Made by a program: the position numbers and the translations under genes
Shown: positions 13,521 through 26,059 of the stretch, piece by piece
Layout: each line of letters opens with the position of its first letter
Numbering within the stretch: the first letter of the stretch is position 1
The notes under the pieces: generated by a model
The model's input: only the letters and a program-made list of their open reading frames with translations
What the model was told of the DNA's origin: nothing
The model's database searches: none
Assembly (NCBI GenBank): GCA_021442155.1
Contig: CM038221.1
Span: 43,719,648 to 43,783,647, forward strand
Length of the DNA: 64,000 nucleotides
DNA from: Cymbidium sinense
Lineage: Eukaryota > Streptophyta > Magnoliopsida > Asparagales > Orchidaceae
Direction: 5' to 3'

Positions 13521-16500
13521 CCTCTTTTTTTTTTTTTTTGGCCAAAGTTTAATATGGCTGCTATAGATGATTGGGAAGTTTGTTTTCTTCTTCCCCCACC
13601 AACTCAAGCCATCTCCCTAAAAGTCTAAGAAGGAGGAATGGTGGTTTATGGTGGCCATGTGCAAAATAATTAGTTTTGGATTATTCTTTCTTTATGTTTG
13701 ATTTTGTTGACTTTCATGATCATCTCATCTCTCTCTCCTTCTAACTTAGGCTGATTTCTAAATTTGGCTAAGACCTATTTGCTTTCTTTAACTTGAGATG
13801 ATTTGATCATTAGTTGGTTTGTTGGATATGAGACCATTGCAATTGGACATGTATAGTTTTTTTAGATAATAATTCAAATGAGTTTGGATTAAATGATTCA
13901 AGTTGACTTTTGGGATTAAGCTTTAATCATGTCTAATTTATCATTTGATGTATTAAGAGTCAATTAATAAGTCATATGTGAATTTAGTTTTGTTTATGAT
14001 TTCTTTAATCTAAATGAGTCAAATTGACTCAAGTAGCATGATTGGTTATCTTGGAGTTAAATTAAGCTTGATTTTTGTTTGGTTGTTCATTTATGATTTT
14101 TTTATTAGTTAATTTCATTTGAATTATATTTTGGTTTGAACCTAAGTCGATCTTTTTGATCGAAATGAGTTAATTTTGGTTTAATTGTGTCAAATAGAAA
14201 ATTTGGCTCGATCAAAGTATGTTTAGACTCTAATCATATTTGATTAAGCTATCAAGATGATTTAGATCAATTGATTCCATTTGATTTGATTTTAATTCTA
14301 ATTTTGACTCATTTTACCCAAATTGGGTTTAATGAATCAAATTGAATTCACTTGAGTTAAATGATCAAATTGACCAAATTAAACCTAAATGAGTATTGAA
14401 TTATGTTTATTTATGATTTTAAAATAATTTTGGATATTTGATTTAAATTAATTTCAATTTAATTTGGATTTTAGCTCAATTAGTTTCATTTGAGTCTATT
14501 TGGATCAAGTGACCTAATTAACCTATTTGAGAGCTTATTGGGTTCAGATTTATTTATATTTATATTTATATTTAAGCATATTTATTTGATGGTTTTGAGC
14601 CTTTGGAATAATTCAATTTGGCCAAATTTTGGTTTGTTGACTTTTGACTTAATGGGGCCCACATGAATCAATTCTAGGTCAAATGTCCTATTTTCCACTT
14701 TGAACCTCATTTGGATTTATTTTTGAGTTCATTTATATTTATGCATTGATTATATACTTTTTTTTCAATTTAATTTGGTTTAATTTTGATTTAATTTGAT
14801 TTTATTTGGACTTTGGTGATTTTGAGCTTAAATTAGTTAATTGAGATAATCAACCTAATTACTTCAACTCAGACTCAATTGAATTTAAATTTCAATTCAA
14901 ATATATTTGATTTATATTTCTATTGAGTTTGGTTAGATTTGGGTTTAATCTAGGTTCATCTGATCCGATTTGGTACCCTAGATCAGTCCTAAAAGATCTA
15001 TGAGGATGACCCAGCCTTTTACTCTAGCATATTGAGTTTGGTTCGATTTCAAATTTGATTTTAATTTCAAGTTTTAAAGTTTGATTATGATTGTTATTTT
15101 ATTTTGTTTTGCTTACCTAGCTACTAAGCATAGTGTCCTAAGTGCCTAATTAGGGAACTCCTAATCTAATATTAGGAGACCTAATTACTAGGATCATGAA
15201 TGATGTTAACCTCATCCGAAAATGAGGTTATTTGAGAAAATGTATCTTGTAGGGAATTCTCTAGTGAGATCATTGAATGAGAACAATAGTGATTTTTGGC
15301 AAGTTCATTTTAAGTGTTTGAGTAGCTTTATCCAAGTTGGTAAATAGGCAGCCACAATTGTGGAGTTAAACATGAGAATATCCTTTCTTATGGTGAATTC
15401 AACTTTAAGACAAGTTGATTTAGGCAACTTTAATTGAATGCTTTGTTTACTTAAGCACTTCACATGCTAATTTAAGTGCTTGTTAGCTCAATGAATGTAT
15501 TTCATGATGGTGAAAATAACTTAATTAACTTGGCTAAGGTTCACTAAATATACATTAGTTCTAATTCATGTATATTTTACATTAAAACTAGAAGAACTTG
15601 AAATGAATCTTTAAGTCCAATTCATTCTAATTACTATGAATTATTGAGTCCATCATGCCTTATCTGATTTGATAGAATATAATTAGATTAATTGTATATA
15701 TTGTATAAAATATTTAACACCCACTTTGGAGATCTTTCATTATTTATTACTAGTTTATTTGTGCCTTTAATCTTTAGTGGAAAATTACAAAACACACTAA
15801 GAAACAAATCTTTGAAATATTGTTAAAGAATTGTTAATCATTAAATAAGATGTTGTCTTAAAGAAGATTAGAAGCTAGAGATAGTCAAAATAAAGAAAAT
15901 ATTTAATAATATTAGCAAGACCACACTAAGAATCTTCTTTGAACAAATCTCTCAAAATAAAATATTAGTTGTAATTCTTCTTTGCTCGAGTCTTTTTGGA
16001 TGAAATTGAAAATGAAACTTCTTAGTACTCACTTGCACAAGAAGGACACTAATATGTGGAGGTCCTTGCTATTGTTAGCAAAAAAAATATTTTGCTAAAA
16101 GAATTCCATAAGTGAGCAAAGTAAAATAAATAAATAAAAGAGTTCATGAAAAAGAACTTGAAGTTCAAAGTATGAATGAAAATTCTGATGTGTTTAGCCT
16201 AACAATCTTAGTCCCCACGTCTCATAAAAACTATGCTAACCCTAATGATTAGCTTTGAAATGTACATAAGTATTTTGATCTAATAATTAGATGATTCTAA
16301 TTATCTAAGCCAGTTTTGAACTTAAAAAGATGAAAATTTCTAAGAGAGTCATCAAAGCCCTACTTTTATGAGCACTTCAAAAAATTGGGTATTAGCAATT
16401 TAAAGTAAAGTTTGATTATTTTCATAAGCTTTATTGTTAGCTCTCTTCTATTTTTTAAAACACTGATTGACATCAGTTGATGCTAGCAATATAATTTAGC

Positions 16501-16821
16501 GGGGGATTTCCTATTTCATGATGGCAAAAGAGTTCTTTTTCTTGGAGGATGAGTGATTCTTATTTTAAGAAGCTTTTTTATCACAAATTATTTTAATCAT
16601 TTAAGTATTTTTTTGATGAAAGTATAGGAAAAATCATTTAAGGCTTAATTGTTGTGTTCGTTTGCCCCTTCTCATGATAATAAGATATTTGCATTTCTTA
16701 TCATTATTTCGTTCATCGATGAAAATAAAGGATTGTTATGATTATTTCTAATTTTTTATTTATTTTTGCCTTATTTTTTAAATATTTTTGTTTTTCTCCT
16801 ACGATTTTCTTTGATTAGCTT

Positions 16822-16824
<3 letters not shown>

Positions 16825-16900
<76 letters not shown>
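16825..16900. repeat. (AT)n microsatellite upstream of subtilase copy A
   Basis: About 76 bp of uninterrupted AT dinucleotide between block D1 and the subtilase promoter. It lies inside the 255-bp stretch (16,818-17,072) that is absent from copy B. Confidence 0.95.
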
Positions 16901-16902
<2 letters not shown>

Positions 16903-16954
16903 AAATCATTGACTGGGAAAACGGAAAAAATGTTTGTGATTGTACCCTCCCAAC

Positions 16955-16962
16955 TATAAAAG
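16955..16962 (+). promoter_or_regulatory. Likely TATA box of subtilase copy A
   Basis: TATAAAAG lies 41 bp before the ATG at 17,003, which leaves room for a transcript start near 16,985 and a short leader. The element is part of the segment missing from copy B, so only copy A keeps a recognisable core promoter. Activity is not shown by the sequence. Confidence 0.55.
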
Positions 16963-17002
16963 TTAGCCGAGACGCCACAACTCAAACGCACACAAAACAA
17001 GA

Positions 17003-17355
17003 ATGGGGGAGAAGAAGAGCATTAATGCAAGCACCCTCAACCACGCTTTTTGCCTTCTTCTTCTCCTCTTTATCCCCTCTCTCCCCACCGTTACCGCAGC
17101 TGAGAATCCCGTCCTTAAAACCTATATTATAAGCGTCAGAAAAATCTCCTCTATCCTCGACCATGCAATGGTACCGATCCTTTAACCCTCGACGAAAATT
17201 TAAAGCAATCAACGAATGATATATTCTTTCAAAAGCATCATCACCGGCTTCGCTGCACGGCTCCGAAGAAGAAGAAGTGGCAGTGATTTCCGCCATGCCG
17301 GGTTTCATCAGCCAATTCAACCGTAGAATCCTCATCCAAACCACTTCCTTCATTG
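17003..17355 (+). pseudogene. Subtilase copy A, part 1: signal peptide and I9 propeptide
   Basis: The start at 17,003 opens with MGEKKS, then a leucine-rich hydrophobic core (FCLLLLLF) and a likely signal cleavage after TVTAA. The propeptide follows with KTYIISVRKISS. Compared with copy B, small deletions around 17,160-17,190 shift the frame, so the open frame ends after 60 codons at 17,185. Downstream, traces of 'IYSFKSIITGFAARL' and 'ISAMPGFIS' can still be read in other frames. The match stops at 17,355, where the LTR element begins, near the propeptide-catalytic domain junction. Confidence 0.88.
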
Positions 17356-18209
17356 TGATATAAAATCCTTTAATTTCAGTTATACATCTCAAATAAATTA
17401 CAATGATATTTGCTGATAAGAGACCAAATCTGACATAAAAGATTATCATATATAGAATATTATATATCAGAAAGAAGAAGACTTATGAAATATAAAGTCT
17501 TATTACAACAAGATCAATCATTATCTCAAACAATCTCCAAGGAGCAATAATGAATAAAATACTCAACAGGCAGGAAAATACTACAACATAAATAATTGAA
17601 AAACAAAAAAATAAAATCAATAGATCAAACTTATTACAACAATTTCGAAAATCGAAAAGAAAAACAATTGCCTATAACTTAATCAATAAAAAAAGAAAAG
17701 AATGTTTCCATAAAAAAAGAAAAGCGACTATTAGAAAAAACAAGAAAAGATGAGATCAAAGATAGTAAAAAACAAATGATAAATAGTAAAGAACAAGCGA
17801 AAATAATGAAAAAATTCGAAGCAAACTTCTTCTTACGATCTTCTCTTCTCCCTCTTCTAGAGTCCTTCTTTGGTTTCCTCATTTGAATGCCTCTCATCTC
17901 GATCGGAGAACCATGGGTTTCTCGCTCTCGACCCTCTTTCCCTCTCACGTCGATCACTGTCAAAGAAATAAATCAAAAGAAAGGTTAAGCAAGCTTTAAG
18001 CTTCATTTACACATATGATGTTTGAATCAAAGGCCCATTCATTCAGGATGTCAAGACATGAGATCGGCTAAGAGAATTATCAAGGATCAGCGGCAACCAA
18101 TCAAGGTTAAGATAATTTTCTAGATCCAATTAGAATTTTAGATCTCGATATATCAAACACTTAATCATTCCTCTTTCATTACTCAAATAAATTTAAATTA
18201 GATTTATCA
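17356..18209 (+). repeat. 5' LTR of the inserted gypsy element
   Basis: It begins TGATATAAAATCC and ends ATTTATCA. It aligns with the 3' LTR through shared blocks such as 17,471-17,515 versus 19,791-19,845, the 'ctcatctc...gatcg' block near 17,890, and 'cggcaaccaatcaaggttaa' near 18,090. It is 165 bp shorter, and the missing pieces are mostly the GC-richer parts. The sequence right after it, TTGGTGCTC, sits where a primer-binding site would be expected, but it does not match a common plant initiator tRNA site. Confidence 0.83.
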
Positions 18210-19100
18210 TTGGTGCTCTTTTTGAGTCCAATAGCATGATGGCAAGGCACAAAGCATACAACAAAAACATTAAGAATGTAAAAGACTAAACTAGAATGAT
18301 GAACAAATAAAATTATACTAAAAAGTATAAGACTTTATTAAGACAAATGGATAAATCCATAAAAGTCATTAACTCACTCTGTAGAATTTACTCTCAAAAT
18401 ATACACAAACACAAAGACCTTAAAGTAGACATATTTAATGGAGAAAATCAGGGATGGTTGTTGAAAGCATCAATTCTTATGTTATAACTTATCGAGAAGA
18501 CCAAAGTTTATTATAGCCTCGGTTTATATGGATGGACACCTTAAGTGTCAATGGATGCACTTAAATAATCAATTGCATTCATGGACATAATTTAAAAAAA
18601 TTATTAGATTTTCTCATCTAGATTTAGAGGAATAATAGCTATAATAAAATACATTCTATAATGAATTAAGAACTATAATCAAATTTAGTTTTGAATGGGG
18701 ACTAAGGCATGATATTAAGAGGAAGTAAGAGCTACATTAATTCCCTTAGACCTTTCAATTAGCTAAGCTAATGGAAGATAGACTCGATAAATTGTCATGA
18801 GAAATCAAAGAGTCAACCAAGCTCCAGACAAAACAATACGAGATATATCCACCTTGCTACTCCCACAAATACCACTCAACATAAGTCATAATAACAGACA
18901 ATACCAATTCAGGACTTTTGACTACAGGTTGGAAGAAAGAAGAAAGAAAGGCGCTTCAATTGTGATGAAAAATATCATAGAGGACATCTATGTTAATCCA
19001 AATTATTTGCCTTAATGATGGTAAATGATGACCAAGAGTATCAACTACAAGATACTCAAGAAAAAATAATGGGTACAAGAAGAACTATCAGAAATAAGTT
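18210..19100 (+). pseudogene. Decayed gag of the inserted gypsy element
   Basis: A frame at 18,516-18,584 reads ASVYMDGH..CQWMHL, the capsid motif of plant gypsy gag (small residue, Tyr, acidic-Gly, then Trp). At 18,952-18,993 another frame reads RFNCDEKYHRGHLC, a zinc knuckle of the form CX2CX4HX4C in which the first Cys is now Arg. This matches the nucleocapsid of chromovirus-like Ty3/gypsy elements. Stops and frameshifts separate the two motifs. An open frame of 72 codons at 18,797-19,015 overlaps the knuckle in a different frame and is not the gag reading. Confidence 0.75.
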
Positions 19101-19651
19101 TTAATTATCAGCCATTCAATCCAGGCTAAGAAAGACTATCTAAAGTATGCATAATTATCAGTCTTCCAGCTAGTTAGAGCTACCTACATAGTTCATATTG
19201 TTTCTCTTTTTATATACAAACTACATAGAATACCATAGAGCATAGCTACAAATAAGATAGTCCATAGTAATAAGTCAGTTTGGCACAACAGTTCTTTCCA
19301 GCCTCAAATAGATAGACAAATAGAGAAGTCTCATATAATACAGCCATATACAAATGATGAGTCATTTTCAGATAGGTTTACCAGACCTACAACTACAAGT
19401 GAACCATAAAATTGTAACACAGCTACCAACACAGAGGTAGAAACCAGTAATACAAAGGGGACAAGATCCTACATCTACATCAGTAAAAAAAACCATCCAA
19501 CTCATTAGAACAAAAGACAATACTGCAAGCAGACATAGTAGTCCAGTGAAAGGGAATGCTATTAATTGATGATCCGGAGGTATGAATTGAGAAATCATAG
19601 AAGGCAATTCATGATTGTGACGCGAGGACAAGGTCGGTGTGGAGGGAGTAA
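19101..19651 (+). other. 3' interior of the inserted gypsy element
   Basis: No pol motifs are seen between gag and the 3' LTR. The last 40 bp read like the common end of plant gypsy polyproteins followed by a purine-rich tract ending at about 19,650, immediately before the 3' LTR. Confidence 0.55.
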
Positions 19652-20670
19652 TGATATGACCCCAAATCCTCTAATTGCCAAATTATAAACATACAACAAT
19701 AAGAATTACAATGATAGACCGCTGATGGGAAGACCAAATCTGACCACAAATGATTGGAAAATCAATATCTGAGAGACTTATGATGACTGAGAGGAGAAAG
19801 AAGACTTATGAAATATAAAGTCTTATTATAACAAGATCAAGAAAATACATTATACATCAAAGCGGTACAACCAGAGCAATACACAAGAAAATACTCAACA
19901 CACAAGGGAAGCGACTACAGAAATAATTGAAAAACAAAAAAGAAATAGAAATCTGAATAGATCAAACTTATTACAATAAGTCTACCACAAGAAAATCAAG
20001 AAACCAGAAGGAGTATTGCAAGCACAGAGACTTACAACAAACAGATAACTGAAAAGAAAAGAACGTTCCAGCCATAACAGAAAGAAAACTGCTTGTAATA
20101 GAAAAACAAGAAAAGAGAGTGAGATCAGAGATAGTAGAGGAAAAACAGAAACTATAAATAGGGTAAAGAAGACAAACAGAAAATAAGGAAAAATTCGAAA
20201 ACTTCCTTTCGTATCTCTTCTCCTCTTCTTAGTCCTTCTCGGTTTGCCTCGAAATGGCTCATCTCCGATCGAGAATCCTAGTTTCTCCAGCTCTCGACCC
20301 TCTTTCCCTCTCTGGGCGTCGGCTGACTCGCGAAAGAAACAAAACAAAAGAAAAGCATTAAAGGCTTCCCTAAGCTTCATCACACCGCATAACAACCGGA
20401 TAAGTTTGAATCAAAGGCCCATTCCCTGAGTACGCATCAAGGCACGATCGAACCGCCAGAGGCAAGTGTAGAATCCACTATCGGCTAAAGGGATCAAACG
20501 GCAACCAATCAAGGTTAATCAGGTAATTCCAAGTGCTAGATCCAACGGCTAGAGGAATACCACGCGATCCGACGGCTCAGGAGACAGCCGATCAACCAAC
20601 ATCCTTAATCATTCCTCAACCGGGTTCATTCCACTCAAAATAAACCATTAACCGAATTAGACACATATCA
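19652..20670 (+). repeat. 3' LTR of the inserted gypsy element
   Basis: It begins TGATATGACCCC after a purine-rich tract and ends ACACATATCA at 20,670, where the subtilase exon resumes at the exact point expected from copy B. At 1,019 bp it is the fuller LTR. It holds two unrelated open frames (19,982-20,395 on the minus strand and 20,244-20,429), which are not genes. Confidence 0.85.
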
Positions 20671-21072
20671 GTCTGATTCAGGACACCCCTGGCAACGCCA
20701 ACTGGAAAGGATTAGGCGGCAGCGAAGGCATCGTGATCGGCATTTTAGACAGCGGTGTCTTCCCCGACCACCCTTCTTTCAGTGGCAAAGGCATGCCTCC
20801 TCCACCAGCTAAATGGAAGGGTAGGTGTGACTTCAACTCATCGCAGTGCAATAACAAGCTCATTGGGGCGAGAACGTTCCTTAGGGGCGGCAACTGCGAT
20901 AGGACAAGTAGAGCTGAGAGATGGTCGAGTTCCTCCATTTGATGAAAATGGTCATGGGACACACACGGCGAGCACTGCTGTTGGAGCAATGGTGGAGGAC
21001 GCTCAGGTGCTCGGTAACGCCAAGGGAGTGGCGACGGGAATTGCTCCGAGAGCACATCTTGCAATCTACAAG
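20671..21072 (+). pseudogene. Subtilase copy A, part 2: catalytic Asp and His region
   Basis: The frame reads IQDTPGNANWKGLG, then [18 protein letters not shown] with the catalytic Asp of the DSG motif, and [10 protein letters not shown]. Near 20,885 two bases present in copy B are lost, so the rest lies in another frame: [16 protein letters not shown] with the catalytic His, then AHLAIYK. The region ends at AAG followed by GTACGT, a strong plant splice donor, so an intron after AIYK is likely. Copy B has the same donor. Confidence 0.9.
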
Positions 21073-22246
21073 GTACGTTAGAAAATTAAGTTTTTTTTTT
21101 TTTTTTTTTTTTTAAATGGTGAATATAGTGTTTTCAACTTAATGATTTACATGAAAATTTTAAGTAGCCAATAAATTTTTATTTTGTTAACAATTATTGT
21201 GCAAAATCTTTCAAAACTGAAAAAAATAATCTAAAAATTAAAAATATTTATTTGGTGTGCAAATATTTTAGCATAATGGCTGAGAGCCAAAGCTCAACTA
21301 AGTGATCTTGGGTTCAAGTCTTTACACATACATTGTATGTATGAGTTTTCGATTAATTTCACTCAAATATCCAAAAAAATATATATATTTATTTGTTTGA
21401 AACATCAAAACATTTTTATAATGTTTTAAACAATAGAAAATTTAAATTTAAAATAATTTATCTATACAATTTGTGCAATCAAAAACATCTATATTCTTCT
21501 GCTAAACATTAAACAAAGAGACAACAAGCATTACAATATAAGTAAAATATGAAGGATAAATAAGGTAGGTGCTAATTAGTCTAGTTGATTACAAGGCCTT
21601 AAAGTTGTTAAAATTTTGAAGGCAAAATTTTTAAACTAAGTACCTTTTAAATCTTAATTAGCAAAATAGAATTAACAAAAAAAAACTTCAAAATAGGCAC
21701 ATCGTTTAAAATATATTTCTTTAAAATAAGGAAAATTTTCATACATATCACATAATTCTTATGTATTTACATATCTAATATGAGAGTTAGCGGGTAAAAT
21801 ATTTTTTTTGGCCTAAAATATTTTTTTTTAAAAAAAGAGGAAATTTACATACATATCATACAATTCTTATTTATTTACATATCTAACATCACGCGTAAAA
21901 TATTTTTTTTTATTAAAAAAAAGGAAATTTACATACATATCACACAATTCTTATCTATTTACATATCTAACATCTAAAATTATAGATATTTAATTATCTA
22001 ATATTTTTCTATGCTTAAAAATATGTATTTCATTTTTAAAAAGTGAATAAAGTGATATTTAGGCTAACATGATATTTTTCTGTGCATTAAATTTATAAAA
22101 AAATGATTAATATTATTATTTTTTTATTGCTAAAAAATTTGGTCAGCTTTTATGACTTGGTATATAGGCTAACATGCTATATGAAAAATAATAGTACTTT
22201 TTTTTATTTTCACATTAGAATTACTTTTATATATACACATATATAT

Positions 22247-22283
<37 letters not shown>

Positions 22284-22889
22284 TGAAAGTTCCATTTGTT
22301 TGTAAAATGAATGTTATTTTCTATGGTCCAAGTTTCTGTTTGACTGTAAAATTATTTTCAATAGAGAACATATAATATTATTGCAAGCATACTTTGGAAC
22401 ATATCTGAAGATTAATATAAATTTTCTTTGAAATTCCAAATGTACGAATTTATGATTTTAAATTAGATTTTCTTATAAAAATAAAAAATTTATCTCACTT
22501 ATTATATTAGATGATCAATTATTGAACGGGACATGATTTTCATATTACAGTCAATTGAAGATTTAAAAGATGCTTAGATTAAAAAATTTGTCAATTTTGA
22601 ATTTCACTTTCGCCTATATTATAATAAAATCTCATTGATAGATTTAGCTGATAAAAACAAGAAAAAAAAACAAAAAAATGACGATATCCGATATGGTGGA
22701 TGGGGTATTTAAAGATTGAAAGCTCATTGTCTTATTAAAGAGCTAATTTTTAACTAAAGTATTAGATATTTAGAATATTTTTTTAATAAATATACTCATA
22801 ATTATTTAATAACTTAATTATATTATTTAATATTTAGGTAATATTTTAATAATATTTTTTGAAGAATTTAACTTGATATAAATTAGTAT
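21073..22889 (+). other. Subtilase copy A intron, first part
   Basis: From the donor at 21,073 to about 21,540 this matches copy B 54,931-55,395 in the same direction, including a poly-T run at 21,091-21,113. Between about 21,600 and 22,060 it matches copy B 56,105-56,540 in the opposite direction. The stretch 22,063-22,560 is private to copy A and holds a (TA)n tract near 22,255-22,280. From about 22,570 the match returns to the same direction. The 90-codon frame at 22,103-22,375 is an AT-rich artefact. Confidence 0.7.
21600..22062 (+). repeat. Intron block inverted relative to copy B, with three internal repeats
   Basis: Three units beginning near 21,733, 21,840 and 21,926 share 'catacatatca..caattcttat..atttacatatctaa', spaced about 85-107 bp. 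The whole block, with its flanks 'cttttaaatcttaatta' on the left and 'aaagtgaataaagtgatattt' on the right, is the reverse complement of copy B 56,105-56,540. It could be an inverted piece of the intron or a small transposon present in two orientations. Confidence 0.72.
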
Positions 22890-23662
22890 TGATATATCTC
22901 TCTAAAATTTATTAATCAAGCATGAATACAATCAAATTAAACGACTAAGAGTGTTCAACAATAAAAAAATCGTCAAATCGCCAAATGAGCTCAAATCGCT
23001 CAAAAGTTACATATAAAACTTGGTATTTGGTTTGGATGATCAAATGACTTTCAAATTTGACGTGCTTATATTTGAATCGAGCGGCTCGATAAGACGAATC
23101 CAACAAGTCTAAGATCACTCAAATTGAAGATCATTTGGATGATCAAATCATCAAAATTATTTATGATCAAATGAATCAATATACACCATCTCATGGAGTG
23201 TTTTGAGATTTTGGCTATAATGACAAAAATATCCTCTCTGAATCCTATAAATAAGACTCTTCTTATAAAAAGGTGGGAGAAAACTTCAGAGCTGAGAATT
23301 AGAAGTTCGAAGTTCGTCATCACCATCGTTGTCGTTGATTGCCACTTATTGTCATCGTCGACTGCCACCAACAACTGTTACAGCCCAACTACCCCTGCAT
23401 AGCTATTATTACCGATTCTAGAATTCTTATTATCAGGCTTTCTCACATACAACATTATAATCTCGTTATCAGAAAAACTTAAACTTTATATTCCAAAGTA
23501 TTTATATAGTGGAGGATTTTATTGAAATAGCCGTGGTTTTCCCTATTTCAGAGTTTTTCATAAAATTTTGGAATTTGTTTCTTTTCAACTATCTATATAT
23601 GTGATAGATTTCATATATGATAAGCGTGAAGTTTTATTCTATTACAAATTTTCGACATAATA
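22890..23662 (-). mobile_element. Solo LTR in the subtilase intron, copy A
   Basis: On the plus strand it starts TGATATATC and is flanked on both sides by AGTAT (22,885-22,889 and 23,663-23,667), a 5-bp target duplication typical of LTR elements. No interior is present. The sequence is a minus-strand member of the LTR family seen at 28,780-29,412, 29,549-30,355, 32,744-33,605 and 33,606-34,603; landmarks are the 'aatcgagcggctcgataagacgaatccaac' type box and 'ttttcaactatctat'. The same solo LTR with the same AGTAT repeats lies at 57,382-58,167. Open frames at 23,066-23,402 are not genes. Confidence 0.85.
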
Positions 23663-23914
23663 AGTATTAACTTAATTTTTTTTTTTATACAATAATTTAT
23701 AAAGAAAAGATTTTAAAATAAGTGCTAATGCATAAATATAAATTCTAATTTATAATTCTAAAAGAAATAATTTTAAAATTTTAAAATTATGAAAATATGT
23801 AAAAAAAAAATAGCTATAAATTACAAACTATAATCTTTAGTTATTTAAAGCATATATATTCTTGCCGACACATATGAGAAATTATTTTGTGAGGGAATCC
23901 AAATAAGGCTTACC

Positions 23915-24060
23915 TTTTTTTTCTTTTTTTTTGTTAACGGGATGTCCACCCCTAATCTCACCCATTATGTGATTTAGTTAATCCTGAATAAAATATTTGT
24001 TTTCATGTTAAGATATTCTAAGAGAAGGGATTGGGAGTATTCCGTGTTCCTCAGCTAACC
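23915..24060 (-). mobile_element. Decayed tRNA-derived SINE, copy A intron
   Basis: The plus strand shows poly-T (23,915-23,932), then GTTAACGGGATGTCCACC, and ends with AGCTAACC. It is at the same place as the better preserved SINE at 58,420-58,649, with an interior deletion. Orientation is minus, since the poly-T is the reverse of the A-tail. Confidence 0.7.
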
Positions 24061-25024
24061 TTTTACCTGATAGTCCTTTTTTTTTTTTTTAAGTGAAGAG
24101 ACCAATTAACAAAAAAAAAAAAAAGAAATTATTATATGTGGATTTCAGATATAAATTTTAGATCCGAATTTTAATAGTATAATATTGTATAATATTTAAT
24201 TAATATATAATTATTATATATTAATTATAATCTATCATATATTATTATATATTAATATAATATTAATTGTATGATAATATATAATATTTATATACATATC
24301 AATATATAATAATTTAGAGTTAAAATAAATTTCTCTTAAAATAACAGCATTTATTAAAAAGAAATTTTATTAAATTGTTAGAACATTTAAATTTATATAT
24401 TTTAAAATAATCGTTTAAAAACCTCTTTAAACGACGTCCAGATTTGATTCATACAATTTTGTTTGAAATTCTTAGTCTTTTGCAATAGAGTATAAATTTT
24501 GTTTGATTCACAATTTTTTAAAATCTTAATTTGAGTTTTTTTTTTATTTATATTTTGTATGAAGTCTTAAACTAATTTAAATTAAACTTATCATCTTAAG
24601 AAATCTCAAAGTGATTATTAAAAAGATATAAATATGGCTTAAATTAAAATTTAATCGCTTTGAAATCCTTCTAAATTACATCATTTACCCAAAATTATAT
24701 ATATATATATATATATATAGAATAACCGCTTCAAGAGGACGATGTTGTTTAATTAAATTTTAAATTTTTAAATAATTACTGATAGATATCTGGAGACAAT
24801 AAACTTTTAATTTAAATTTAAATTTAAACTTAAAAAAAATGTGAATTTTAAATTTAAAGTGAAAGAAGAAACTAAATTTCAAATTATTCTTAAAATTTTA
24901 ATTAATAATTAATGTTTTTGTTTTAATTTTAAATATACATTTCATCACATATGATTCATCAATAACAATATCAAAAAAGAATCTAAAATATATAAAATTA
25001 AATGAAATTAAAACTTTATTAAAA
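24061..25024. other. AT-rich DNA where the central subtilase exon should be
   Basis: The match to copy B ends at about 24,118. The rest is very AT-rich with a (TA)n tract near 24,698-24,718. No trace of the missing central subtilase region, such as an AGNSGP-type motif, is visible on either strand. The stretch joins the 3' part at 25,025 with only a weak splice acceptor context (AAAAG). Confidence 0.6.
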
Positions 25025-25995
<971 letters not shown>

Positions 25996-26059
25996 AAAAA
26001 AATCAAGATAAAAGATTACTTATAGTGGATCAGTTTACAATTACGACTTAATTTTTTTT

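Larger units (their letters stand above)
8731..16817 (+). repeat. Duplicated repeat block D1
   Basis: Block D1 matches 46,087-54,226 over its full length, with occasional substitutions and many small gaps. It begins with about 1.2 kb that is an inverted relative of family C, continues with long TTGATTTAATT-type AT-rich DNA, a GC-richer stretch at about 12,440-13,520, and more AT-rich DNA. It ends directly upstream of the subtilase in both copies, so the block and the gene were duplicated together. No reverse transcriptase, integrase or gag motif was found. It is probably the non-coding body of a large retrotransposon. Confidence 0.85.
17356..20670 (+). mobile_element. Gag-only Ty3/gypsy LTR element inserted in subtilase copy A
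   Basis: The element interrupts the subtilase exon; the uninterrupted exon is seen in copy B at about 54,520-54,535. It starts TGATAT and ends ATATCA, with LTRs of 854 bp and 1,019 bp and only about 1.44 kb between them. The interior carries decayed gag, including a CCHC zinc knuckle, and no protease, reverse transcriptase or integrase, so it is a non-autonomous or internally deleted element. A purine-rich tract (ggagggag) precedes the 3' LTR. The right flank is GTCTG; the left flank is CATTG, so the target duplication is not preserved, apparently because the left exon flank has small deletions. Confidence 0.87.

Noticed and set aside
20244..20429. Frames on both strands inside the 3' LTR of the inserted element
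   Set aside because: They are LTR sequence; the 5' LTR partner does not preserve them.
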